A stretch of 32,610 bases of DNA from Streptomyces mangrovisoli (GTDB taxonomy: Bacteria; Actinomycetota; Actinomycetes; Streptomycetales; Streptomycetaceae). The position numbers and the translations under genes are program-made. Shown piece after piece: positions 8,251-16,138 of the stretch (position 1 is the first letter of the stretch; each line of letters begins with the position of its first letter). Location: the NCBI RefSeq assembly GCF_000974985.2, contig NZ_LAVA02000059.1:1-32610 (forward strand), in the 5' to 3' direction. The notes below the pieces were generated by a model. The model searched no databases. It worked only from the letters and a program-made list of their open reading frames with translations, and was not told where the DNA came from.

Positions 8251-8584
8251 CGGCCACTCTCTTCAGAAGGTCGGGGTCGAACCGTTCGGCGACCGGGACC
8301 GGTGCGCGGGCCAGCACCAGGTCCTGGTCGAGCAGATCGCCGGCGAGGACGCGGACCGCGGACACCGGCAGCTCCAGCAGCGCCGCCGCCTCCACCACCG
8401 TCAGCGAGCCCTCCCGCAGCGCGTCCAGCAGGGCGAGCTGGGCTGCGGGCAGGCCGGGCGGCACGGGGGTGCCGCTGGTGGTGAGCAGCGACAGCCGCTC
8501 CAGCTGCGGGCGGCTCGGCCGCGCCGTGCCGTTGGTCGACAGATACGCGGGAACCAGCCGACGGCCGCCACGGCGGCCCGTCAT
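8222..8584 (-). CDS. cvnC: Conservon CvnC: DUF742 protein
   Basis: The gene encodes 120 residues. The body (about 45-115) resembles a winged-helix fold: LTVVEAAALLELPVSAVRVL looks like a recognition region, followed by LLDQDLVLARAPVP and a C-terminal helix. The N-terminus RRLVPAYLSTNG is the typical DUF742 opening, containing the R-x-V-P-x-Y motif. The ATG at 8584 overlaps the TGA of cvnB (ATGA). CvnC is always found between the roadblock protein and the GTPase and is thought to bridge them in the complex; its biochemical role is unknown. Confidence 0.92.
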   Translation of the reverse strand: MTGRRGGRRLVPAYLSTNGTARPSRPQLERLSLLTTSGTPVPPGLPAAQLALLDALREGSLTVVEAAALLELPVSAVRVLAGDLLDQDLVLARAPVPVAERFDPDLLKRVADGLRALKQH

Positions 8585-9003
8585 GCCGGCGTGCTGCCGT
8601 CGGTCCCTCGGGGCGCGGCGGCCATCGCCTTCTCGCCCAGCCGCGCCACCTGCGAGTGGACGCGGTGGGCGAGCAGGTCCAGGCGCACCTCTCCGTCGCC
8701 GTACGCGGCCACGCAGGTGCCGTGGTCGGTCGGGACGATGAGGACATAGCCGTGGTCGGACTCGATGACCACCTGGCGGATCTCCGCGCTGTCGCGGTCC
8801 GCGAAGGCGGCCGCCGCGGTCCGGCACGCGGCCTGCACCGTGCTGGTGATCGCCGCGACCCGTTCGGCCGAGGGCTGGGACAGCGCGTCCGTGTACCCGG
8901 TGACGAGTCCGTCCCGGGTCAGCAGGACGGCCGCCACCACGCGCGGCACCTCGAGGATCGGTTCGAGCACCCATGCCGTGTCGCCTGCCTCGCGGCTGGT
9001 CAT
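8581..9003 (-). CDS. cvnB: Conservon CvnB: roadblock/LC7 domain protein
   Basis: The gene encodes 140 residues. The roadblock/LC7 domain occupies about residues 10-120. It opens with the segment WVLEPILEVPRVVAAVLLTR, continues with DGLVTGYTD, then IRQVVIESDHGYVLIVP and ending in a helix with LLAHRVHSQVARLG. Roadblock proteins of this type regulate Ras/MglA-like GTPases, consistent with cvnD two genes on. The ATG at 9003 overlaps the stop of cvnA as ATGA. The upstream open frame is a shadow of cvnA. Confidence 0.92.
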   Translation of the reverse strand: MTSREAGDTAWVLEPILEVPRVVAAVLLTRDGLVTGYTDALSQPSAERVAAITSTVQAACRTAAAAFADRDSAEIRQVVIESDHGYVLIVPTDHGTCVAAYGDGEVRLDLLAHRVHSQVARLGEKAMAAAPRGTDGSTPA

Positions 9004-10601
9004 CGAGCCGGTCCCCCTTCGTGTTCGGTGTCGTCGGTCGGTGCCACGGCCCGCATGTCGGGTGCGGGTCGGGCCACGGTGTCGTGCGCCGGTACGGCGG
9101 CCGGGTGCGCGGGCGCGGGGCCGGCGGCCGGAGGTGCCGCTGCGGGGCCGGAGGCCGGTGGCGCGGTCGGGTGTTCGGGCGCGAGGTGGGCGGTCGGGGC
9201 CGCGGCCGGGCGGGCGGGCACCGTGTCGTCCAGGTCGGACGGCGGCGCCGATCGGGCCGCGGCGGTGCCGGACTGGAGCGCCCCGAGCGCGGCGGCGGCC
9301 TCCTCGGGCCGCCGCTCCGTCTGCCGCGGTACGGCGGCGGGCGGTTCCTGCGCCCGCGTGCGCCGACGTCGCTGCGGAAGCCCGCCGGTGTCCGCGGGGT
9401 CGTCGCCCCGGTGGCCCGCGGTGGCCGCGGCGGCGTCCGCGCTGTAGCCGTGCGCGGCCGAGGCGGGTGCCGCGGATGCCGGGTCGTGAGCCGGGGCCGG
9501 GGTGGCCGAGGCGGTCGCTCCGGGCCGGCGGGTGGACCGCGGCGCGCTCACGGCGGGCGGCCGCTGCTCGGGGTCGACGCGGGTGAGCAGATGGCTGCCG
9601 GCCCGCAGCACCGCGCGCACCCCGCCGTAGGGCGACGGGGACGAGACGTCGACCGTGAGGTCGAACTGCCGGGTCAGCTGGCCGATCGCGGCGAGGCCCA
9701 TGCGCGGCGGGTCGCCGAGATCGGTGAGCATGATCGGGGCGTGGCCCGCCACCAGGCGCTGGGCGCGCTCGCGTTCGTCCTGCGTCATACCGAGGCCGGC
9801 GTCGTCGATGGTGACGCAGACGCCGTGGTGCACGTGCTCCAGGTTGACGACCACGTCGGTGTCCGGAGCGGAGTGGCGCAGCGCGTTGTCGAGCAGTTCG
9901 GCGACGATGATGGCGACCGGCTCGACCGCGTGCGAGACCAGCGCGGTGCCGGGTTCGAGGTGGTTGTGGACGGTGACCCGGTGGTAGCCGGCGAGCCGGG
10001 CCTGGCCGCCGGTGACCGCGTCCACCAGGTGCGACTCCTCGCGGGCCAGCCCCACCCAGGCCCCGCAGACCACCGCGGCCACCTGCGCGCGGCGCAGCGA
10101 CTGCTCGTTCTCGTGGTCGAGCGCGAACAGGGTCTGCGACAACTCCGGCTCGTCGTAGCGCTGTTGGAGGCCGCGCAGGGCGTCCTGGAGCCGGTAGAGG
10201 GCCGCCTGGATCTCCCGGGTGGCGCCCCGCATCCCGGCCTGGGCGGCCGCGTCGATCCGGGTGCGCTGGGCGTCCAGCTCGGCGCGCGCGGCGGTGAGGA
10301 CATGGTCCAGGGCGGCGGCGAGCGGGGTGCCGTCGAGCTGCGGCTGCAACGCGCCGGGTACCGGGACGCTGGGGTGCAGGGGCTGCTTGGCGGTGGCGGG
10401 CAGGCGCTGGGCGGCGAGGTGCTCGACCTCGGCTATGAGCACCTGCTGGAAGGCGTCGAGCCGGGCGCGGAGGGTGTCGTTCTCGGCGCTCAGCGCGGCC
10501 CGCCGACGCCGGCTCCGCAGCAGCCCGCCGCCGAGCGCGAGCGCGGACACGGTGGCGACGGACGCCACGGCACCGGCTGCCAGATCCGGTAATTCGATCA
10601 T
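9000..10601 (-). CDS. cvnA: Conservon CvnA: membrane-anchored sensor kinase-like ATPase
   Basis: The gene encodes 533 residues from the ATG at 10601. One transmembrane helix lies near residues 8-28, followed at once by an Arg-rich stop-transfer (SRRRRAAL). A coiled-coil-prone linker follows (35-150). A dimerisation/H-box-like segment LDHENEQSLRRAQ (His163) precedes the HATPase domain, with N-box AELLDNALRHS (about 235-244) and G1 box DDAGLGM (266-272). The remaining 190 residues (341-533) are Pro/Ala-rich and probably disordered. CvnA proteins are histidine-kinase-like sensors that recruit CvnB-D to the membrane; the signal is unknown. The chosen start has only a weak ribosome-binding site, but it opens directly before the membrane helix. 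A frame running further upstream lacks protein-like sequence. Confidence 0.88.
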   Translation of the reverse strand: MIELPDLAAGAVASVATVSALALGGGLLRSRRRRAALSAENDTLRARLDAFQQVLIAEVEHLAAQRLPATAKQPLHPSVPVPGALQPQLDGTPLAAALDHVLTAARAELDAQRTRIDAAAQAGMRGATREIQAALYRLQDALRGLQQRYDEPELSQTLFALDHENEQSLRRAQVAAVVCGAWVGLAREESHLVDAVTGGQARLAGYHRVTVHNHLEPGTALVSHAVEPVAIIVAELLDNALRHSAPDTDVVVNLEHVHHGVCVTIDDAGLGMTQDERERAQRLVAGHAPIMLTDLGDPPRMGLAAIGQLTRQFDLTVDVSSPSPYGGVRAVLRAGSHLLTRVDPEQRPPAVSAPRSTRRPGATASATPAPAHDPASAAPASAAHGYSADAAAATAGHRGDDPADTGGLPQRRRRTRAQEPPAAVPRQTERRPEEAAAALGALQSGTAAARSAPPSDLDDTVPARPAAAPTAHLAPEHPTAPPASGPAAAPPAAGPAPAHPAAVPAHDTVARPAPDMRAVAPTDDTEHEGGPAR

Positions 10602-11275
10602 CTGGGCGATTCCAAGGGGAAGTGGGCAGGGCGGCGGCGAGGTCCCGTGAAGGGCCCCCCATCGCAGGCACGCGCAGCACACTACACACCGCCACCGACC
10701 GCTCTCGCGCGGTTGGACGAGACTTCCCTCCGAATCCGCTCGCGGTCTGTTCGCTTCTGTGTGGAGTGTCTGAATTGCCTTATGGCCGAACGTAGTTGGG
10801 CTCGTCGGTTGTGCATGGACGGCGGCTCGGCGGCTCGGCGGTTCGACGGCTCCACGGTTCGGCCGTCGGCGGTCCGACGGATCGGCCGTCGACGGTCGCG
10901 GGCCCGCCCGGTCGCCGCCGCGGTCGCCGCCGCGGTCGCCGCTGCGGCCGCGGGTGCGGGCGCGGAGCCAAAAGGGGGCTATGGCGGGCGGCGCCCGGGG
11001 TGTCGCGACCGGGCCCGCCGCCCGGTGACCCACCATCGCAGTCGGCCGAGCGGAACCGGTGGCCCGGCCGGAGGCGGCCGGTCGTACGGCCGGATGCGAC
11101 CCGTGGGTCGACCGGAAGCGGCCGGCGGTCCCGGCGGAAGCGACCGGCGGGTCGGTTGTCCCCGTCACCGGAACGGCCCGCACCGACAGCCCGCCGGGGC
11201 CGGACGGGTGATACCAAGAAGCGTGGCGCCCGAAAAAGACGCCTTCACCCCTTACCTCCCTGAGGAGGCGGTTCC
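10602..11275. other. Long divergent intergenic region between cvnA and the hydrogenase operon
   Basis: This stretch of 674 bp must carry the leader of the conservon (minus) and of the hydrogenase operon (plus). The part at about 10735-10800 is less GC-rich than its surroundings and may hold promoters, but no -35/-10 pair was convincing on either strand. From about 10815 to 11160 it is made of short CGG/GGTCG-type repeats. An AGGAGG (11263-11268) stands 7 nt before the small-subunit ATG. No gene was seen in it. Confidence 0.6.
10910..10945. repeat. Three tandem 12-bp repeats
   Basis: The unit GGTCGCCGCCGC occurs at 10910-10921 and 10922-10933, and with one change at 10934-10945. It lies inside a wider stretch of imperfect CGGCGG/GGTCGG repeats in the hydrogenase-conservon intergenic region. 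No function is evident. Confidence 0.8.
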
Positions 11276-12364
11276 ATGGCAGCGGCGACGCCCGACACCG
11301 CCGGCGCAGCCGGCGCATCCGCAGCGCCCGCGGACGAGACGCCCACGATCCACATCCTCTGGATCAACGCGGGCCTGAGCTGCGACGGAGACTCCGTGGC
11401 CCTGACGGCCGCGATGCAGCCCAGCATCGAGCAGATCGCGCTCGGCGTGCTCCCCGGTCTGCCGAAGATCGCCGTCCACTGGCCGCTCATCGACTTCGAG
11501 TGCGGACCGGTCGGCGGCGCCGACACGTTCATCGAGTGGTTCTTCAAGGGCGAGCGCGGCGAGATCGACCCGTTCGTGCTGGTCGTCGAGGGCTCCATCC
11601 CGAACGAGGCGATCAAGCCCGAGGGCTACTGGTGCGGCTTCGGCGACAACCCCGAGACCGGCCAGCCGATCACCACCAGCGAGTGGATCGACCGGCTCGC
11701 CCCCAAGGCGCTCGCCGTCGTCGCGATCGGCACCTGCGCCACGTACGGCGGGATCCACGCGATGGAGGGCAACCCCACCGGAGCCATGGGCGTGCCCGAC
11801 TACCTCGGCTGGGACTGGAAGTCGCACGCCGGGATCCCCATCGTCTGCGTGCCGGGCTGTCCCATCCAGCCGGACAACTTCGCCGAGACGCTCACCTACC
11901 TGCTCTACCAGGCGGCGGGTTCGGCCCCGATGATCCCGCTGGACGACAAGCTGCGCCCGAGCTGGCTGTTCGGCGCCACGGTGCACGAGGGCTGCGACCG
12001 CGCCGGCTACTACGAGCAGGGCGAGTTCGCCACGACCTACGACTCGCCCAAGTGCCTGGTGAAACTGGGCTGCTGGGGTCCGGTCGTCAAGTGCAACGTG
12101 CCCAAGCGGGGCTGGATGAACGGCATCGGCGGCTGCCCCAACGTCGGCGGCATCTGCATCGCCTGCACCATGCCCGGCTTCCCCGACAAGTTCATGCCGT
12201 TCATGGACCAGCCACCCGGCGCGACCCTCTCGAGCGCCGCGAGCGGTGCCTACGGCGCCCTCATCCGCCGGCTGCGCTCGGTGACGCTCAACACCGTGGA
12301 CAAGGAGCCCAAGTGGCGCCACACCGGCGGCAAGATCACCACCGGCTACAAGCCGCCCTGGTGA
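11276..12364 (+). CDS. [NiFe]-hydrogenase small subunit, group 1h (high-affinity, actinobacterial)
   Basis: The gene encodes 362 residues and carries the three iron-sulfur clusters that take electrons from the NiFe site. The proximal-cluster motif is LSCDGDS, with Cys36 kept and Asp39 where other hydrogenases have Cys, a signature of group 1h (group 5) enzymes. The other proximal ligands are Cys154 (IGTCATYGG) and Cys191 or Cys195 (VCVPGCPIQPDNF). The distal cluster region has His237, Cys240, Cys260 and Cys266. The medial region has Cys273, Cys287, Cys294 and Cys297. The N-terminus is Ala-rich with no twin-arginine motif, so no Tat export is predicted. The start is supported by AGGAGG 7 nt upstream. 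These enzymes oxidise atmospheric H2, typically in spores or starved cells. The symbols hhyS and hydA are both used for this family. Confidence 0.95.
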   Translation: MAAATPDTAGAAGASAAPADETPTIHILWINAGLSCDGDSVALTAAMQPSIEQIALGVLPGLPKIAVHWPLIDFECGPVGGADTFIEWFFKGERGEIDPFVLVVEGSIPNEAIKPEGYWCGFGDNPETGQPITTSEWIDRLAPKALAVVAIGTCATYGGIHAMEGNPTGAMGVPDYLGWDWKSHAGIPIVCVPGCPIQPDNFAETLTYLLYQAAGSAPMIPLDDKLRPSWLFGATVHEGCDRAGYYEQGEFATTYDSPKCLVKLGCWGPVVKCNVPKRGWMNGIGGCPNVGGICIACTMPGFPDKFMPFMDQPPGATLSSAASGAYGALIRRLRSVTLNTVDKEPKWRHTGGKITTGYKPPW

Positions 12365-12374
12365 CGCCCTGACC

Positions 12375-12458
12375 CGACCGGCCCCACCCCCGACCGGCCC
12401 CACTTTCGACCGGCCCCACCCCCGACCAGACCGCTCCCCGCACCAGACCGCACCCCGC
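12375..12458. repeat. Two adjoining tandem repeats between the hydrogenase subunit genes
   Basis: A 16-bp unit CGACCGGCCCCACCCC occurs three times (12375-12390, 12391-12406 with a variant end, 12407-12422). It is followed at once by a 17-bp unit ACCAGACCGCWCCCCGC twice (12425-12441, 12442-12458). They fill most of the 117-bp gap between the small- and large-subunit genes, just upstream of the large-subunit ribosome-binding site. Confidence 0.9.
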
Positions 12459-12481
12459 ACCAGAAGGGCACGACAGAGACG

Positions 12482-14266
12482 ATGGCACCGAACACGAAGG
12501 CGGCCGGCGACGGCAGCGGCCTGGTCGAGATGTCCTGGGACCCGATCACCCGGATCGTGGGCAGCCTCGGCATCCACACGAAGATCGACTTCAAGCAGAA
12601 GCGGGTCGCCGAGTGCTACAGCACCTCGTCGGTCTTCCGCGGCTACAGCGTCTTCATGCGCGGCAAGGACCCGCGCGACGCGCACTTCATCACCAGCCGC
12701 ATCTGCGGCATCTGCGGCGACAACCACGCCACCTGCTCGGTGTACGCGCAGAACATGGCGTACGGCGTGAAGCCGCCGCACCTCGGCGAGTGGGTCATCA
12801 ACCTCGGCGAGGCCGCGGAGTACATGTTCGACCACAACATCTTCCAGGAGAACCTGGTCGGGGTCGACTACTGCGAGAAGATGGTCAAGGAGACCAACCC
12901 GGGCGTCCTCGAACTCGCCGAGCGCACCGAGGCCCCGCACGCCGCCGAGCACGGCTACCGCACGATCGCCGACATCATGCGCTCCCTCAACCCGCTGGAG
13001 GGGGAGTTCTACCGCGAGGCGCTGCAAGTCAGCCGCTACACGCGGGAGATGTTCTGCCTGATGGAGGGCCGCCACGTGCACCCCTCCACGCTCTACCCCG
13101 GCGGCACCGGCACCAACGCCTCCGTGCAGCTCTTCACGGACTACCTCAGCCGCCTGATGCGCTACGTCGAGTTCATGAAGCGCGTCGTCCCCCTCCACGA
13201 CGACCTGTTCGACTTCTTCTACGAGGCCCTGCCCGGCTACGAGGAGGTCGGCCGCCGCCGCGTGCTGCTCGGCTGCTGGGGCGCGCTCAACGACCCCGAC
13301 CACTGCGACTTCACGTACGCCAACATGACCGACTGGGGACGGAAGATGTTCGTCACCCCGGGCGTCGTCGTGGACGGCAAACTGGTCACCACCGACCTCA
13401 CCGAGATCAACCTCGGCATCCGCATCCTGCTCGGCAGCTCGTACTACGAGGACTGGGAGGGCCGGGAGCAGTTCGTCACCCACGACCCGCTCGGCAACCC
13501 CGTCGACCCGCGCCACCCGTGGAACCAGCACACCATCCCGGCCCCGCAGAAGCGGAACTTCGACGACAAGTACAGCTGGGTGATGTCCCCGCGCTGGTTC
13601 GACGGCAAGGACCACCTCGCCCTCGACACCGGCGGCGGCCCGATCGCCCGCCTGTGGACCACCGCGCTCGCCGGGCTCGTCGACGTCGGCGGTGTCAAGG
13701 CCACCGGGCACAGCGTGATCATCAACCTGCCGCGCACCATGACCCGGCCCGAGACCACCTTCGAGTGGAAGATCCCGAAGTGGAGCAACGCCCTCGAACG
13801 CAACCGGGCGCGCAGCTACTTCCAGGCGTACATGGCGGCCATGGCCCTGCACTTCGCGGAGAAGGCGCTCGACGAGGTGCGCGCCGGACGCACCCAGACC
13901 TGGGAGAAGTTCGAGGTTCCCGACCAGGCCGTGGGCGTCGGTTTCACCGAGGCTGTGCGCGGTGTGCTCTCCCACCACATGGTGATCCGTGACGGCAAGA
14001 TCGCCAACTACCATCCCTACCCGCCCACCCCGTGGAACGGCAGCGTCCGTGACAGCTACGGCACCCCGGGCCCGTACGAGGACGCCGTGCAGAACACGCC
14101 CATCTTCGAGGAGAACCCCCCGGAGAACTTCAAGGGCATCGACATCATGCGCGCCGTCCGCAGCTTCGACCCCTGTCTGCCCTGCGGAGTGCACATGTAC
14201 GTCGGCGACGGCAAGACCGTGCAGCAGACGCACATGCCCACCGGCCTGAGCGGACTGGGCGGATGA
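12482..14266 (+). CDS. [NiFe]-hydrogenase large (catalytic) subunit, group 1h
   Basis: The gene encodes 594 residues. The N-terminal NiFe ligands are in RICGICGDNH (Cys75, Cys78), and the C-terminal ones in DPCLPCGVH (Cys565, Cys568). Processing after His571 would release a 23-residue tail, which is the job of the endopeptidase encoded downstream. The usual RIEGH motif near the N-terminus reads RIVGS, so the conserved Glu is Val. The subunit splits H2 heterolytically and passes electrons to the small subunit. Start: ATG at 12482, with AAGGG 13 nt upstream, a rather long spacing; an in-frame ATG at residue 17 (MSWDPITRI) is an alternative. The stop overlaps the next start as ATGA. The symbols hhyL and hydB are both used for this family. 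Confidence 0.95.
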   Translation: MAPNTKAAGDGSGLVEMSWDPITRIVGSLGIHTKIDFKQKRVAECYSTSSVFRGYSVFMRGKDPRDAHFITSRICGICGDNHATCSVYAQNMAYGVKPPHLGEWVINLGEAAEYMFDHNIFQENLVGVDYCEKMVKETNPGVLELAERTEAPHAAEHGYRTIADIMRSLNPLEGEFYREALQVSRYTREMFCLMEGRHVHPSTLYPGGTGTNASVQLFTDYLSRLMRYVEFMKRVVPLHDDLFDFFYEALPGYEEVGRRRVLLGCWGALNDPDHCDFTYANMTDWGRKMFVTPGVVVDGKLVTTDLTEINLGIRILLGSSYYEDWEGREQFVTHDPLGNPVDPRHPWNQHTIPAPQKRNFDDKYSWVMSPRWFDGKDHLALDTGGGPIARLWTTALAGLVDVGGVKATGHSVIINLPRTMTRPETTFEWKIPKWSNALERNRARSYFQAYMAAMALHFAEKALDEVRAGRTQTWEKFEVPDQAVGVGFTEAVRGVLSHHMVIRDGKIANYHPYPPTPWNGSVRDSYGTPGPYEDAVQNTPIFEENPPENFKGIDIMRAVRSFDPCLPCGVHMYVGDGKTVQQTHMPTGLSGLGG

Positions 14267-14808
14267 GCGTGCCCACCACCGCGCCCACGCAGGCCGCCGC
14301 CGTCCGCGTCGAGGAGGTCCTCGACCGCCTCGCCGCCGGCGGCGACCCCGCCGCCACCGCGGCGGCCGAGGAACTCGTGCGCTCCCTCATGGAGTTCTAC
14401 GGCGCCGGACTCGCCCGCGTGGTCGAGCTGCTGCCCGCCGGAGCGGGCCGGGACGCGCTGCTTGGCGACCAACTCGTCGCGAGTCTCCTGGTGTTGCATG
14501 ATCTGCACCCGGAGGACCGCGCCACCCGCATCGACCGCGCCCTCGCCACCGTGCGCGACCAGCACCTCGAAGCCGTCGGCTTCGACGAGGCGACCGGGAC
14601 CCTCCGGCTGCGGGCGGCCGAGGGCGCTTCGGGTGAGGCCGGCGGCGGATGCGGGTGCGGTTCCGCCGCGGACGCCGTACGGCAGACCGCCCTTGACGCG
14701 CTCGGCTGCTTCGCGCCCGAGGTCACCGCCGTCGAACTCGACGCCGCGGACCGGCCCCGCCGGCCGGCCCTGCTCCAGATCGGCAGCCGTCCCGGAGCCC
14801 GCCCATGA
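14263..14808 (+). CDS. NifU-like protein of the hydrogenase cluster
   Basis: The gene encodes 181 residues. The C-terminal half (about 95-165) has the shape of the NifU C-terminal scaffold domain: a helix, then HLEAVGFDEATGTLRLR, a cysteine-bearing loop, then a helix and CFAPEVTAVELD. The canonical CxxC of that domain is not present; instead the loop is GGGCGCGSA (Cys130, Cys132), with Cys149 later. The N-terminal half is a helical segment (VRSLMEFYGAGLARVVELL). The start overlaps the large-subunit stop by 4 nt, and the stop overlaps the next start. A role in iron-sulfur cluster delivery to the small subunit is inferred, and the altered cysteine pattern makes it uncertain. Confidence 0.8.
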   Translation: MSVPTTAPTQAAAVRVEEVLDRLAAGGDPAATAAAEELVRSLMEFYGAGLARVVELLPAGAGRDALLGDQLVASLLVLHDLHPEDRATRIDRALATVRDQHLEAVGFDEATGTLRLRAAEGASGEAGGGCGCGSAADAVRQTALDALGCFAPEVTAVELDAADRPRRPALLQIGSRPGARP

Positions 14809-15467
14809 GCACCACCCCCGCCCCGGGGCTGCGCAGATTCCTCGGCCCCCGCCCGCCGCAGCCCGAGCGGTGCGGGCTGTGCGCGGCGGTCGTCGACGAG
14901 GACCGCCACCGCCATCTCGTCGACACCGAACGGCGCGCCCTGGTGTGCGCCTGCCCGGCCTGCCTGCTGCTGATGGACCGGCCGGGCGCCGACACCGGCC
15001 GCTTCCGCGTCGTGCCCGAACGCTTCCTCCACGACCCCGCCCACCGCCTGGACCGCAACGCCTGGGACCGGCTGCGCATCCCGGTCGGCGTGGCGTTCTT
15101 CTTCCAAAACACCCCCCTCGACCGGCTGGTGGCCCTCTACCCCAGCCCGGCCGGCGCCACCGAGAGCGAACTCGAACCCGAGGCATGGGCGGACGTCCTC
15201 GGCGCGAGCCCGCTCGCCGACCTGCTCCGGCCGGACGTCGAGGCGCTGCTGCTGCGCCGCACCGGCGAGGACACCACCTGCTACCTCGTCCCCATCGACG
15301 TCTGCTACGAACTCGTCGGCAGGATGCGGCTGTTGTGGCAGGGCTTCGACGGCGGCGCCGAGGCCCGCGCGGCCCTGGACACGTTCTTCGCCCGCGTCGC
15401 CGAACGCGCCCGGCCGGTCGAGGGCGTCGGCGAGGCGGAGCGACGCGATGCGGCGGTGCGCACATGA
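14805..15467 (+). CDS. Uncharacterised hydrogenase-cluster protein (DUF5947-like), cysteine-rich N-terminus
   Basis: The gene encodes 220 residues. The N-terminus carries CGLC (Cys23, Cys26) and VCACPAC (Cys48, Cys50, Cys53), with His35 and His37 between, a pattern suited to binding zinc or an iron centre. The rest is a mixed alpha/beta domain with FRVVPERFLHDPAHRLD and a hydrophobic IPVGVAFFF strand; no enzyme motif was recognised. It overlaps both neighbours by ATGA, so it is made together with the hydrogenase. I believe it belongs to the DUF5947 family, from memory of actinobacterial hydrogenase loci, not from a search. A metal-binding assembly or electron-transfer role is possible but not shown. 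Confidence 0.78.
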   Translation: MSTTPAPGLRRFLGPRPPQPERCGLCAAVVDEDRHRHLVDTERRALVCACPACLLLMDRPGADTGRFRVVPERFLHDPAHRLDRNAWDRLRIPVGVAFFFQNTPLDRLVALYPSPAGATESELEPEAWADVLGASPLADLLRPDVEALLLRRTGEDTTCYLVPIDVCYELVGRMRLLWQGFDGGAEARAALDTFFARVAERARPVEGVGEAERRDAAVRT

Positions 15468-16138
15468 CCGCCCTCGACTTCGCCTGCGTGGGCGTCCGCG
15501 CCGACCGCTACGCCGCCGGACCCACCCTGGTGTTCCGGCTGCGCATCACCGCCTCCGACGACGAACCCGTCCACGCCCTGCTGCTGAACTGCCAGTTGCG
15601 CATCGAACCGGCCCGGCGCGGCTACGACGGCGCCGAGGCCGAGGCCCTCGGCGACCTGTTCGGCGAGCGGTCCCGCTGGGGCACCACCCTCCAGCCGGTC
15701 CAGTTCGCCCAAGTTCCTCTGATGGTGGGCGCGTTCACCGGAGAGACGGAGGCCGACCTGGTCGTGCCCTGCACCTACGACCTGGACATCGCCGCCACCC
15801 GCTACCTCGCCGCCCTCGACGGGGGCGAGGTGCCCCTGCTGCTGCTCTTCTCCGGCACCGCCTTCACCGGAGCGGGCGGCTTCCGCGTCCAGCCCGTCCC
15901 CTGGGACCGCGAGGCCACCTACCGGATGCCCGTGGCGGCCTGGCGCGAGACGGTCGACCAGCACTTCCCCGGCTGCGGCTGGATCCGGCTGCCCAGTGCC
16001 ACCCTCGACGCCCTGCTCGCCTACCGCTCGGAGCGCGCGCTGCCCTCCTGGGAGGCGACCGTCGAGGCCCTGCTCGCCGAGCGGGCCCCGGCTCCCGCCG
16101 CCTCCGCCGCCACCCCGACCGGAAGGAGCGCGCCATGA
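15464..16138 (+). CDS. Uncharacterised hydrogenase-cluster protein (DUF6084-like)
   Basis: The gene encodes 224 residues. It is rich in beta strands: TLVFRLRITASDDEPVHAL, LLNCQLRIEP, ADLVVPCTYDLDIAATRY, VPLLLLFSGTAF. This suggests a beta-sandwich, with a helical C-terminal part (LDALLAYRSERALPSWEATV) and an Ala/Pro tail. No signal peptide or membrane helix was seen. The ATG at 15464 overlaps the previous stop (ATGA), and the stop overlaps the next start likewise. I associate it with DUF6084 from memory of similar loci; function is unknown. Its position between the structural genes and the endopeptidase suggests an assembly or complex-building role. Confidence 0.78.
   Translation: MTALDFACVGVRADRYAAGPTLVFRLRITASDDEPVHALLLNCQLRIEPARRGYDGAEAEALGDLFGERSRWGTTLQPVQFAQVPLMVGAFTGETEADLVVPCTYDLDIAATRYLAALDGGEVPLLLLFSGTAFTGAGGFRVQPVPWDREATYRMPVAAWRETVDQHFPGCGWIRLPSATLDALLAYRSERALPSWEATVEALLAERAPAPAASAATPTGRSAP

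Noticed and set aside
11183..11214. Promoter for the hydrogenase operon (CCGACA and TGATAC)
   Set aside because: The spacing is 20 nt and both boxes fit poorly; not reported as a feature.
11252..14233. 993-codon open frame on the minus strand opposite both hydrogenase subunit genes
   Set aside because: It is an antisense frame produced by GC-biased codon use. Its translation is low-complexity Val/Ala/Gly/Asp/Arg with no domain motif, while the plus strand encodes clear hydrogenase subunits.
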